Origin: JALHMI01 sp964598535
Lineage (GTDB): Bacteria > Planctomycetota > Planctomycetia > Pirellulales > PALSA-1355
Assembly (NCBI GenBank): GCA_964598535.1
Contig: CAZRCI010000001.1
Span: forward strand, 1-64,000
Length of the DNA: 64,000 nt
Reading direction: 5' to 3'
Shown here: positions 45,067 through 53,727 of the stretch, one piece after another
How positions within the stretch are numbered: the stretch's first letter is position 1
Layout: every line of letters begins with the position of its first letter
Made by a program: the position numbers and the translations under genes
Notes under the pieces: model-generated
What the model saw: only the letters and a program-made list of their open reading frames with translations
Databases searched by the model: none
What the model was told of the DNA's origin: nothing

Positions 45067-46341
45067 TCAATCCTTGATCTGAAACAACCGCTTCAGCGCT
45101 TCGAGCAACCCGTGCGGCGGGCCTTGCTCGGCCTCGCTCCGCAACGATTCCAGCGGCGGATGCAAAAGCTTGTTCACCAACCGATCGAACGACACGCTGA
45201 TCTCATTGCGCGTGCGTTCGTCGAGTTCCGGCAATTTTTTGAATAATCGCCGGAGCTCTTCGTCCTTCGGTTGCTGCCATCCCTCGCGCAGCCGCTTGAT
45301 GATCGGAGCCGTAGCCCGATGGTTGAGCTCGGCCATGAATCGCGTGGTCTCCTCTTCAACGATGTGAATCGCCGCGGGCAACTCCTCGTCGCGCGCCTGG
45401 CGATTCTTTTGACACGCCACGTGCAAATCGTCGATCGAATACAGATACACTCCCAACCGATCTCCGATTGCCGGATCAAAATCCCTCGGCATCGCCAAGT
45501 CCAGCACGAACAGCGGCCGCTGGTAGCGGGCCTGCTCGATCCGCTTGTAAACGGAAAGCGTCACGATCGGCTCTCCCGCTCCGGTGGTGCTGATCACCAG
45601 GTCCGCCCGCACGAGCTCCTCGGGCAGCCGTTCCCACGGTGCGGCCCGCCCGCGCCACACGGCGGCCAGTTTCTCCGCTCGATCGTAGTGCCGGTTGACG
45701 ACGGTAACATGATGCGCGCCTTCGTCCTGCAAGTAGCGCAAGGTCTCTTCGCCCATTTCGCCGGCGCCGATCACGAGCACTTGCTTGTCGTCGAAGCGTT
45801 CGAAGATTTGCGCGGCGAAATCACCCACGGCGATGCTGGGAATGCTGACCCTCCGCTGGTGCAGGTTCGTGTCCGTGGTCACGCGTTTGGCCACCCGAAC
45901 CGCCGTTTGAAAAATGCCATGCGTCAGGGGTCCCGCGCTGTGATGCCCCTTGGCCAGCTCATAGGCCTGCTTCACTTGGGCGAGGATTTGCGGCTCGCCC
46001 ACCACCATACTGTCGAGGCTCGCCGCGACCATGAACAAATGCCGCACGGCGTCCTCGCCCGTCCGCTCGAACAGATCGTCGAAGATCTCGTAAATCGGCA
46101 GGCCGTGAAAATCGGCCATGAACTGAGCCACCTGCTCGTGCGTGGGAGACGCGTCCGGATGCTCGGCCGCGGTGTAGATCTCGACCCGGTTGCACGTCGA
46201 GAGTAGCACGGCCTCGGTTCGCGGAAACCGCCGCCGCAATTGTTCGAGCGCCGCGCCAACCTGCGCGGGACCGAACGCCAACCGCTCGCGCACCGCGACC
46301 GACGAATGATGGTGGCTGCAGCCGATCATCTGCAATTTCAT
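45067..46341 (-). CDS. hemA: Glutamyl-tRNA reductase
   Basis: Reduces glutamyl-tRNA to glutamate-1-semialdehyde with NADPH, first step of tetrapyrrole synthesis by the C5 route. The 424 residues begin MKLQMIGCSHHHSSVAVRER and contain VLLSTCNRVEIYTAAEHP (catalytic Cys), MVVGEPQILAQVKQAYELAK, VLVIGAGEMGEETLRYL (Rossmann motif) and TTGAGEPIVTLS. The C-terminal dimerisation helix is present. The ATG at 46341 overlaps the stop of the CcsA/HemX-like gene by four bases (ATGA), a coupling frequently seen between hemX-type genes and hemA. It is the last gene of the minus-strand run. Confidence 0.97.
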   Translation of the reverse strand: MKLQMIGCSHHHSSVAVRERLAFGPAQVGAALEQLRRRFPRTEAVLLSTCNRVEIYTAAEHPDASPTHEQVAQFMADFHGLPIYEIFDDLFERTGEDAVRHLFMVAASLDSMVVGEPQILAQVKQAYELAKGHHSAGPLTHGIFQTAVRVAKRVTTDTNLHQRRVSIPSIAVGDFAAQIFERFDDKQVLVIGAGEMGEETLRYLQDEGAHHVTVVNRHYDRAEKLAAVWRGRAAPWERLPEELVRADLVISTTGAGEPIVTLSVYKRIEQARYQRPLFVLDLAMPRDFDPAIGDRLGVYLYSIDDLHVACQKNRQARDEELPAAIHIVEEETTRFMAELNHRATAPIIKRLREGWQQPKDEELRRLFKKLPELDERTRNEISVSFDRLVNKLLHPPLESLRSEAEQGPPHGLLEALKRLFQIKD

Positions 46342-47225
46342 GATCGGCCCTCCGCTGGCGAGGCGAGCTGCGCGCCGCTCGATGGCGGCTGCCGCTCGCT
46401 GCCGTGCTGGCTGTCGACCAGCAAGAACATCGCGAGCGACAACACCAGGAAGCCGAAACTCACCACCGTCAGGTACGCCACCTTGCGCCCGCGCCGCGAC
46501 GGCCGATACAACATGTTGAAGATCGCCGCCGTAACGAGCCACAGCAGCATGAGCGCCGAGCTCCAGATCACCGGGTCGGTCCAGGGCACCGCCTCGCCGC
46601 CGCGGCCCACCTGGTTCAGGATGATTCCGGCCAGAAACCCGACGCCGATCAACAACGCCGACAGAATGATCACCCGACTGTTCACCTTTTCGAGCCATTC
46701 CAGACTTGGCGGACGAAAGCCCGGCGCCGGCGGACGCTTATGCTTCAGCCGGTTGGATTGCACCAGGTACATCAGCCCGGCCACGAACCCAACCATCACG
46801 GCCAGCGTCCCGGCCAGGAGCGAAATGCCATGCACCGCTCCCCAAGCGCGCAACGCCTCGTGCGCGGCAAACGGCGTACGCTCGGCAAACGCGGCGGCCA
46901 CCACCAGCCCGATCGCCAGCGGCAGCATGAACACGCCCAGCGAGGCCTCGGGATAGTAGTACGACAGGTACAAATACGCCGCCACCACCAGCCAGGCCGC
47001 CACCAGGCACCAGTCGAATCCGCTCGACAGCGGCGTGGCCGAGAACTCCACCGCCCGATGCCCCAAATACAGCGTATGGGCCAGTAGCCCCAGGCACACG
47101 AACAGCAGCATCAGCAGCCGGCGAACGCCGCTACGGCGCAAGAACTTGACCAGCTCCAAGCCCCAGGCCACGGCGTAACTGGCCCCAAAGCACAGCAGGC
47201 TGATTCCGGACAGGAAGCTTGCCAT
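46338..47225 (-). CDS. CcsA/HemX-like multi-pass membrane protein
   Basis: A 295-residue inner-membrane protein with about 8 hydrophobic segments, in the cytochrome c assembly (CcsA/CcmC)/HemX superfamily. It starts MASFLSGISLLCFGASYAVA; later segments include AWGAVHGISLLAGTLAVMVG, in which the conserved His lies, and VNSRVIILSALLIGVGFLAG. The usual WWD haem-binding motif of true CcsA is not obvious, and the gene directly precedes and overlaps hemA, so a HemX-like role in regulating or stabilising glutamyl-tRNA reductase is more likely than cytochrome c biogenesis. The ATG at 47225 is preferred over an in-frame TTG at 47231. Confidence 0.82.
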   Translation of the reverse strand: MASFLSGISLLCFGASYAVAWGLELVKFLRRSGVRRLLMLLFVCLGLLAHTLYLGHRAVEFSATPLSSGFDWCLVAAWLVVAAYLYLSYYYPEASLGVFMLPLAIGLVVAAAFAERTPFAAHEALRAWGAVHGISLLAGTLAVMVGFVAGLMYLVQSNRLKHKRPPAPGFRPPSLEWLEKVNSRVIILSALLIGVGFLAGIILNQVGRGGEAVPWTDPVIWSSALMLLWLVTAAIFNMLYRPSRRGRKVAYLTVVSFGFLVLSLAMFLLVDSQHGSERQPPSSGAQLASPAEGRS

Positions 47226-47318
47226 CGGCAACCATCACGCGAAAAGAACGAGCAGTCCAGTCAAGGGCGGCGCGGCCCCAAGCCGCCTCACGCGTCGTCG
47301 AGCGCGCACCGGGGTACG

Positions 47319-48386
47319 CTATTCGTCCCCGTCGAGCCCATATTCCTTGAGCTTCTTATGGAGGGTATTGCGATTGATGCCGAGCTTCGTGGCGGCCTTC
47401 GTCTGCACGCTGTCGCAGCTTGCCATCACCTGGGCGATGAGCTCCCGCTCCACGCGATTCACCACCTTGGCATGTAAATTATCTTCCTGGGGACCAGCCG
47501 TGGCGAGCCCCTGCTGTACGAGGTCGAACGTCAGCGACTCTAGATCCGCCGCCTTCGCCCGGCCGCTCGCGCGAGGCTTCGGCCCCGTCAGCACGTTCTC
47601 GGGCAGCAAGTCGCACGCCAACTCGTCGCCGGTGGCCATCACCACGGCCCGCTCGACATAGTTTTGCAATTCGCGCACGTTGCCCGGCCAATGATAGTTT
47701 TGCAAGGCCTCGAGCGCGCGCGGATCGATGTGCGCCACGTACCGATCGTTCTCCTCGTTGTAATACGTGAGAAAGTGCCCCACCAGCTCCGGAATATCCT
47801 CGGGCCGATCGCGCAAAGGCGGTAAGTGGATCGGCACCACGTTCAGCCGGTAGTACAAGTCCTCGCGAAAATCGTCGCTCTCCACGAGCGACAACAGGTC
47901 GCGATTGCTCGCCGCCACGACGCGCGTATCCACGCGCACCGTCTGCGTATCGCCCACGCGTTCGAACTCGCGCTCTTGCAACACGCGCAGCAGCTTCACT
48001 TGCAGCTTGGGGGTCGTGGAGTTGATCTCGTCGAGAAAGATCGTGCCGGTATGCGCCGCCTCGAACCGGCCCGTGCGATTGGCGACCGCTCCGGTGAACG
48101 ATCCCCGCACGTGGCCGAACAGTTCGCTTTCGAGCAAGCTCTCGCTGAGCGCGCCGCAGTTCACCCGCACGAACGGGCCGGTCGCCCGCTGGCTGGTCTG
48201 GTGGATCGCCTTGGCGATCAGCTCTTTGCCGGTGCCGGTTTCACCCAGCAGCAGCACCGAGGCGTTCGACCGGGCCACGCGCCGCGTCAGCGCGAACACC
48301 TTCTGCATGGCCGGACCGCTACCGATGAGACCCACAATCGGCGGCCGGGTCGGATCTTGTTCAAAACCAGGATACGAAACGCTCAT
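47319..48386 (-). CDS. Sigma-54-dependent transcriptional activator without sensor domain
   Basis: A 355-residue enhancer-binding protein made of only an AAA+ domain and a Fis-type helix-turn-helix. Visible motifs are LLGETGTGKELIAKAIHQTS (Walker A), FGHVRGSFTGAVANRTGRFE (here GSFTGA rather than the usual GAFTGA loop that touches sigma-54), GTIFLDEINSTTPKLQ (Walker B) and FREDLYYRLNVVPIHLPPLR (arginine fingers). The C-terminal TKAATKLGINRNTLHKKLKE is the DNA-binding helix pair. The first 23 residues are too short for a receiver or GAF domain, so activity must be controlled by other means, for example a partner protein. It lies 23 bp downstream of the HEAT/pseudo-receiver gene, the likely candidate. 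Confidence 0.92.
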   Translation of the reverse strand: MSVSYPGFEQDPTRPPIVGLIGSGPAMQKVFALTRRVARSNASVLLLGETGTGKELIAKAIHQTSQRATGPFVRVNCGALSESLLESELFGHVRGSFTGAVANRTGRFEAAHTGTIFLDEINSTTPKLQVKLLRVLQEREFERVGDTQTVRVDTRVVAASNRDLLSLVESDDFREDLYYRLNVVPIHLPPLRDRPEDIPELVGHFLTYYNEENDRYVAHIDPRALEALQNYHWPGNVRELQNYVERAVVMATGDELACDLLPENVLTGPKPRASGRAKAADLESLTFDLVQQGLATAGPQEDNLHAKVVNRVERELIAQVMASCDSVQTKAATKLGINRNTLHKKLKEYGLDGDE

Positions 48387-48409
48387 GAGTGGCGCAGTTT
48401 GCGAGGGAA

Positions 48410-50878
48410 TTAAGGTCCGCTGGTCTTCGCGGTTTCCGGCGGCGGGGGATCCCCCTGGTGTTCGATCACGTCGAGCAACTGGCCCAGCACCTGGTGCGTT
48501 TCGCGATTGCGGCCGGCGTTGTAGTTGTAAATGTCGTACTGAGCGTAAATCTCATCGCTCGTCAGCAGCGTGCCATAGTGGCGAATGCTCCGCGACAGCG
48601 CCACGACCGCCGCTTCGCGCGTGGCCAGCGGCTGGGCCGGGCTGTCGGCCAGTTGCACTAGCGTCTGCTGCGCCTTTCGCGTTCCGATGTCGGCCAGCAG
48701 CTCGATCGCCTTGCCGGCCATCTCCGGCACGTACACGAGCGGCAAGATCGCCGTTTCAAGCTGCCGCAGCTCGAACACGTTGTTCCGCTCGCCGGCCAGC
48801 TTGATCAGCCAGTCCATCGCGCTCACCGCCTGGCCCTGCCGCACATCCACCGGCACGTGCGCCAAACCGGCGGCGGCCAGCACGTCGTCGGTAAACAACT
48901 TCATCTCCGCGTCGCTGGTCGGCTGCAGCATCACCACCAGCCCTCCGGCGCGCCGCGCGTAACTTCGAATTCGCTCCAGGTCGTTCGCCGGAGCGACGAT
49001 GCCAATCGGCAATTGCGCCGTGCGCCGATCACGCCGCAACTGCGCCACCAGCTCATCCAGGGCCGGCCGATCGATGGCCGAGTGAATCAGCACCAGTGCA
49101 TAGTCGGGCGAAGCCACGGCCAGCTCGAACGCTTGCCGCCCGGTCGTGGCCACATCGGCCTGATAGCCTTGGGCCCCGGCCAGCCCGGCGATCTGGCCGC
49201 CCGCCGCCGAGAGCGGATGCGCTACCAGCACGCGGGGCACGCCGTACGAGCCGGCAAAATACCCAAGCCCCTCGGTCACCGCGCTCGACCCGGCGAACGG
49301 CTGTTCCGGCCCAAGCTTCAAAATCGTGTCGATTGCCGTGAAACGCAGCCGCCGGTCCGGGTGGCCAGCCGCTCGCGCCAGCGTGCTCGGCGTGCTACCA
49401 CCCGCGGTGAGCTGCGCGGCCGAGCCGATGTCGCCCAGAATCTGCGCGGCCGCGATGGCCGCGGGAATGTGCCCTTGGGCCATGGCGCTCGCCAGTACGT
49501 CCTCGACCGCTTCCGGCCCAAAGCCGGCGGCCAGGGCATAGGCCGAGCCGTCGCCCGTCGGCAGCGGAGCATCGATGCCCGCGCTATGCTTCGCCGCTTC
49601 GAGCAGCACGGTCAGATAGAGCCGCCGGCGATGGGGGCTTTCCGAATCGCTCGTCTGCAAATCGGCGGCCAAACGCAGGGCCGCGGCCAGGGCCGCGCCT
49701 TTGGCATCGTAGTTGACCGGCGCGACCTCTTGCTTCGCGTCGTCCCATTGCCAGATCTCGACCAGCCGATTGCCGTAAGCTTCCGGCGTGCATGCCTGGT
49801 CGAACCGCTGCCGAGCGGCTCGCTCCAGCAGCTCGTGCGCCTCGACACGGTTCGGCACGCGTCCGCTGATTCGCTCGATGGCCGCCGCGGCCATGGCCCG
49901 CTCCAGCGGCGTGCTGCGCGGCGAAGTCAGTGGCGTGAGTAGAGACGCCACGGCCGGCTCGGCCCGCATCGCGCCCAGCAGTTCGATCACTTGCAGACGA
50001 ATCGCGTCGTTGGGCGACTCGAGCGCGCCCAATAGCGGCGGCACGGCTTTGCCGCCCAACCGCACCAGAATCGCCCGCGTCTGCTGGTGAATGCGCGCCT
50101 GATTCGGATCGGCCAGCACGGCCAGCAGCGGCGACACCACAGATTCGCCCGCACGCATCAATTCGTGCGTGGCCTGCGCGCGGATCTCCGCGCTCGGGTC
50201 GCTCAAATGCTTGATGTACTCGGCCAGACGCGTCGGATCGCGCCGCGCGGCGTCGGCCGCTCGGTACAGCCCGTCGATGAACGGCGTCAGCAGCTTGCCC
50301 AACTCTGGATTGCGGGCGAGCCGCACCAGCGTCGCCGACGGAAACTGTTTGAACAGCGCCGCCTGCTGCTGCGCGTCCAGCTTTTGTTCGACCAATTGTT
50401 TGGCAAACGGCTCGGCAAGCTTCGGATGCCCCAGGTCCGCCAAGATCCGCACAGCCCGCAACAACTCGAACGCCGTTTGGGGTCTCGACTCCAACACCGC
50501 TTGCACGGCCGGGTCATCCGGAATCGCCGGCGCCGCGGATGTCGTTCCCGCAACGTCGCTGTCGGCCGGTTGGCCGGCACCACCCGGCGCCGACGCACGC
50601 GTCGCGTCGCCGCCGGTTCCAAACGCGCCGGTTCCAAACGGATTGTCGTCCTCCGCGTCGTCCGACATCGCCGCATCCCCGTCCGGCGTGCCAAACGGGT
50701 TGTCGCCGTCCGAGATCGCATCGTTTGCGTCCGCGTCACTCGGAGCGGCAAACGGATTATCATCCTGGGCGCGCGCTACCGACGCTGCAAACACGAGCCC
50801 CACGAGCATCAGCCCGCTCAGGCCCCGCGACAACCAACGCGTGTCCCAATCGCAGGACTTCAAAATCAACAGACGCAT
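48410..50878 (-). CDS. Exported HEAT-repeat protein with embedded receiver-like domain
   Basis: An 822-residue protein. The signal peptide is MRLLILKSCDWDTRWLSRGL followed by a hydrophobic stretch and SVARAQDDNP. An acidic N-terminal segment repeats an NPF-type motif three times (DDNPFAAP, GDNPFGTP, DDNPFGTG). Alpha-helical HEAT/Armadillo repeats follow (SDPSAEIRAQATHELMRAGE, GGKAVPPLLGALESPNDAIR). About residues 545-665 form a CheY-like fold (RVLVAHPLSAAGGQIAGLAG, GYQADVATTGRQAFELA), but the phosphoacceptor position reads YALVLIHSAID, lacking Asp. More HEAT-like helices end the protein. The start at 50878 is chosen because it precedes the signal peptide; an ATG further upstream would add a charged extension. 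Confidence 0.78.
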   Translation of the reverse strand: MRLLILKSCDWDTRWLSRGLSGLMLVGLVFAASVARAQDDNPFAAPSDADANDAISDGDNPFGTPDGDAAMSDDAEDDNPFGTGAFGTGGDATRASAPGGAGQPADSDVAGTTSAAPAIPDDPAVQAVLESRPQTAFELLRAVRILADLGHPKLAEPFAKQLVEQKLDAQQQAALFKQFPSATLVRLARNPELGKLLTPFIDGLYRAADAARRDPTRLAEYIKHLSDPSAEIRAQATHELMRAGESVVSPLLAVLADPNQARIHQQTRAILVRLGGKAVPPLLGALESPNDAIRLQVIELLGAMRAEPAVASLLTPLTSPRSTPLERAMAAAAIERISGRVPNRVEAHELLERAARQRFDQACTPEAYGNRLVEIWQWDDAKQEVAPVNYDAKGAALAAALRLAADLQTSDSESPHRRRLYLTVLLEAAKHSAGIDAPLPTGDGSAYALAAGFGPEAVEDVLASAMAQGHIPAAIAAAQILGDIGSAAQLTAGGSTPSTLARAAGHPDRRLRFTAIDTILKLGPEQPFAGSSAVTEGLGYFAGSYGVPRVLVAHPLSAAGGQIAGLAGAQGYQADVATTGRQAFELAVASPDYALVLIHSAIDRPALDELVAQLRRDRRTAQLPIGIVAPANDLERIRSYARRAGGLVVMLQPTSDAEMKLFTDDVLAAAGLAHVPVDVRQGQAVSAMDWLIKLAGERNNVFELRQLETAILPLVYVPEMAGKAIELLADIGTRKAQQTLVQLADSPAQPLATREAAVVALSRSIRHYGTLLTSDEIYAQYDIYNYNAGRNRETHQVLGQLLDVIEHQGDPPPPETAKTSGP

Positions 50879-50940
50879 GGCGATGAACCACGGGTGTGAA
50901 TCACGTTTCTTTGAGTACATCCATTCGCCGTCACCATCCA

Positions 50941-52326
50941 TCACTCGCACGCCGCGAGCTTCTGCTTCCACCGCGCAAGCTGCGCGGACACCTGCTCGCG
51001 GCCGGTCGAACCGTAGCTGACAAACGACGCCACGGCCTGCTCGGGCCCCAGCACCTCGTACACGCTCGCGTCCAGACTCGGATCGGCCGCTCGAAAATCC
51101 TCGAGCGACAAATCGGCCAGCCGCACGCCCAGGTCGAGCGCCCGGCGCACTAGTTCCCCCGTCGCATGGTGGGCGGTGCGCTGCGGCATTCCGCGCGAAA
51201 TCAGATATTCCATCAGCGTCGTCGCGTCCAAGTGCCCGCGATCGAGCCGCGCGGCGATTTGTTCGCGTTTCAGCTCCGTGCCGGCCACCAGCGGCGCCGC
51301 CAGTTCCAGGCAAGCCTTCACCGTGTCGAACGAGTCGAACAGCCGCTCTTTGTCTTCTTGCAAGTCCCGATTGTAAGCCAACGGCAAGCCCTTGATCAGC
51401 ACCAACAGCGCCGTAAGGTTGCCAATCACCCGGGCCGACTTGCCGCGCGTCAACTCCAGCACGTCGGGGTTTACCTTCTGCGGCATGATCGACGAACCGG
51501 TGCAAAATGGCTGCGGCAGCTTCAAGAAGTCGAACTCCGAGGTGGACCACAGCACCCACTCTTCGGCCCAGGTGCTCAGATGCTCGGCAATCATCGCCAG
51601 CACGAACGCGAACTCGACCACGAAATCACGATCGCTCGAAACGTCGATGCTGTTCGCCGCCACCTCCTCAAACCCCAGCCGTCCGGCCACGTCGTGCCGG
51701 TCGATCGGCAGGCTCGTTCCTGCTACGGCCGCGGCACCCAGGCTGAGCACATTCGCGCGCGCCCGCGCGCTCGCCAGCCGGCCCCGGTCGCGCTCGAACT
51801 TTTCGCAGTAAGCCAGCCAATAGTGCGCGGCCAGCACCGGCTGCGCGCGCTGCATGTGCGTATAGGCCGGCAAGATCACGCCCTCGTCGGCTTCGCACCG
51901 CTCGACGAACGCCCGTTGCAGGTCGATCAGTTGCGCGTCGATCGCGTCGATCGCGTCGCGCACCCACAACCGCAGGTCCGTCGAAACCTGATCGTTCCGG
52001 CTGCGTGCAGTGTGCAGTTTTCGGCCCACATCACCGAGCCGCTGGATCAGCGCGTGCTCGATGTGCATATGAATGTCTTCCAGTTCGGTACGGAACGGGA
52101 AGTCGCCTTGCTCAATTTCCTGGCGGATGTTGCTTAGGGCCTGTTCAATCTGCCGGCATTCCTCGTTCGAGATCAGGTCGACACTGGCCAGCATCTGGGC
52201 ATGCGCGATCGATGCGGTAATGTCGTGCGCATAAAGGCGGCGGTCGAAGCTCACACTTTCAGTGAACGCTTCGACGCGCGCATCGGTCGCCTCGCTAAAG
52301 ACACCACCCCAAGCCTTTTCAGCCAC
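50941..52326 (-). CDS. argH: Argininosuccinate lyase
   Basis: Cleaves argininosuccinate to arginine and fumarate, last step of arginine synthesis. The 461 residues have the fumarase/aspartase-superfamily regions VHMHIEHAL-like IHMHIEHALIQRLGDVGRKL, HTARSRNDQVSTDLRLWVRD, THMQRAQPVLAAHYWLAYCE and the signature GSSIMPQKVNPDVLELTRGK, with the catalytic Ser in this loop. The GTG at 52326 has GAGGGGG upstream. It is the first gene of the minus-strand run that continues with the HEAT protein 62 bp downstream, and it has its own recognisable promoter. Confidence 0.97.
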   Translation of the reverse strand: MAEKAWGGVFSEATDARVEAFTESVSFDRRLYAHDITASIAHAQMLASVDLISNEECRQIEQALSNIRQEIEQGDFPFRTELEDIHMHIEHALIQRLGDVGRKLHTARSRNDQVSTDLRLWVRDAIDAIDAQLIDLQRAFVERCEADEGVILPAYTHMQRAQPVLAAHYWLAYCEKFERDRGRLASARARANVLSLGAAAVAGTSLPIDRHDVAGRLGFEEVAANSIDVSSDRDFVVEFAFVLAMIAEHLSTWAEEWVLWSTSEFDFLKLPQPFCTGSSIMPQKVNPDVLELTRGKSARVIGNLTALLVLIKGLPLAYNRDLQEDKERLFDSFDTVKACLELAAPLVAGTELKREQIAARLDRGHLDATTLMEYLISRGMPQRTAHHATGELVRRALDLGVRLADLSLEDFRAADPSLDASVYEVLGPEQAVASFVSYGSTGREQVSAQLARWKQKLAACE

Positions 52327-52390
52327 GCAACCCCCTCATGGCGACCAAAAATGGCCCCGGAAAGACGCCAGCAGTTACAGCAACATATTT

Positions 52391-52419
52391 ACTGTAAATG
52401 GCTTACGACAAAGTGTCAA
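52391..52419 (-). promoter_or_regulatory. Sigma-70-type promoter for argH
   Basis: On the minus strand, TTGACA (52419-52414) and TACAGT (52396-52391) are 17 bp apart. The start site would lie near 52384, about 58 nt before the GTG. The -10 overlaps a perfect palindrome, ATTTACTGTAAAT at 52387-52399, which is a candidate operator. The rest of the 331-bp intergenic region (52327-52657) holds no gene. Confidence 0.7.
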
Positions 52420-52657
52420 CGAGCCCCACGAGCCTCCGGACACGGCAGAAACGCGGATTTCGCCTGCCCGCAAGCGGGGGCCCGACCGGCTGTACCGATC
52501 GCACCGCCTGGACAGCCTCAACCCGCGCAGTAAGTGCCCGCACCGCGAGAACTTCCGCGGCCGATTTGCGAGGTCCCCGGCCCTTGCGTTACCATTGGCC
52601 CACCCCCCCATTTCGTAGCGGAAATCTCTGACCTCAAACCACTCGGCGGAGCCTCGC

Positions 52658-53503
52658 ATGGCCACTCTCCAAGGCAAAACCCTCTTTATTACCGGCGCAA
52701 GCCGGGGCATCGGCAAAGCCATCGGCCTTCGCGCCGCGGCCGACGGCGCCAATGTCGTCGTCGTCGCCAAGACAGCCGAGCCGCACCCCAAGCTCGAAGG
52801 CACCGCCTTCACCGCGGTCGAGGAGTTCGAAAAGGCCGGCGGCCGGGGCCTCGCCTGCATCACCGATATCCGCCACGAAGACCAGGTTCAAGCCGCCGTC
52901 GACGCGGCCGTCAAAAAGTTTGGCGGCATCGACATCCTGGTCAACAACGCCAGCGCCATCAGCCTTACCGGCACGCTCGACACCGAGATGAAACGCTACG
53001 ACCTGATGCACGGCATCAACATTCGCGGCACGTTCATGACCAGCAAGCTCTGCTTGCCGCACCTGCTGAAAGCCGCGAACCCGCACATTCTCAACATCTC
53101 GCCGCCGCTGGCGATGGAGCCCCGCTGGTTCGCGGGCCACGTCGCCTACACGATGGCCAAATACGGCATGAGCCTGTGCGTACTCGGCATGGCTGAAGAG
53201 TTTCGCGAGCAGGGCGTCGCCGTCAACGCCCTCTGGCCCGAGACCGTTATCGCCACGGCCGCGGTTCGCAACCTGCTCGGCGGGCAAATGATGATCGACC
53301 AAGGCCGCACGCCTCAGATCATGGCCGACGCCGCCTACGCGATCCTCACCCGCGACAGCCGCCAATGCACCGGCAACTTCTACGTCGACAGCGACGTGCT
53401 GAAAGAAGAAGGCGTCACCGACTTCGACAAATACTCCGTCGTCCCCGGAGCGAAACTGCTCCAGGACTTCTTCCTGCCCGAGGGCTTTAAGGGCACGGTG
53501 TAA
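52658..53503 (+). CDS. Short-chain dehydrogenase/reductase (HSDL2-like)
   Basis: A 281-residue classical Rossmann SDR. The nucleotide-binding motif is TLFITGASRGIGKAIGLRAA, then DILVNNASAISLTGTL (NNAS), the catalytic Ser in HILNISPPLAMEP and YTMAKYGMSLCVLGMAEEF (YxxxK). The sequence around ALWPETVIATAAVRNLLGG resembles the N-terminal SDR domain of hydroxysteroid dehydrogenase-like protein 2, although no sterol-carrier domain follows. The substrate is unknown. The ATG at 52658 gives a normal length. It is divergent from argH. Confidence 0.9.
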   Translation: MATLQGKTLFITGASRGIGKAIGLRAAADGANVVVVAKTAEPHPKLEGTAFTAVEEFEKAGGRGLACITDIRHEDQVQAAVDAAVKKFGGIDILVNNASAISLTGTLDTEMKRYDLMHGINIRGTFMTSKLCLPHLLKAANPHILNISPPLAMEPRWFAGHVAYTMAKYGMSLCVLGMAEEFREQGVAVNALWPETVIATAAVRNLLGGQMMIDQGRTPQIMADAAYAILTRDSRQCTGNFYVDSDVLKEEGVTDFDKYSVVPGAKLLQDFFLPEGFKGTV

Positions 53504-53610
53504 CACCGGCCACCTGGCGACGGAAAACGCCTCGAATCGCCCTGCTAATACCGTCGAAATAGGCCCCGGGCGAGAATCGCCCCGCCCGGGCCGCTCCTCA
53601 AAAAGCAAAC

Positions 53611-53640
53611 GCGGGGCGGAAGGTACTCCCTCCGCCCCGC
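53611..53640. terminator. GC-rich hairpin downstream of the first PEP-CTERM gene
   Basis: GCGGGGCGGA and TCCGCCCCGC form a perfect 10-bp stem with a 10-nt loop. On the minus strand it is followed by GTTTGCTTTTTG, so it is best placed to terminate transcription of the PEP-CTERM gene that ends at 53728, about 90 bp upstream on that strand. Confidence 0.7.
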
Positions 53641-53694
53641 GCGCCTTTGATTCTCGATCGTTATTCGAGATCGTCGAAAATCCCGCGGGCGAGA

Positions 53695-53720
53695 TTGAAA
53701 AACGCCACGCTGGTTTTCAA
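53695..53720. repeat. Short hairpin related to the dispersed repeat
   Basis: TTGAAAA (53695-53701) pairs with TTTTCAA (53714-53720), enclosing CCA/TGG, and the surrounding GAGATTGAAAAACGCCACG resembles the last hairpin of the repeat at 4068-4098. It lies between convergent genes. Confidence 0.5.
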
Positions 53721-53727
53721 CAGGACA

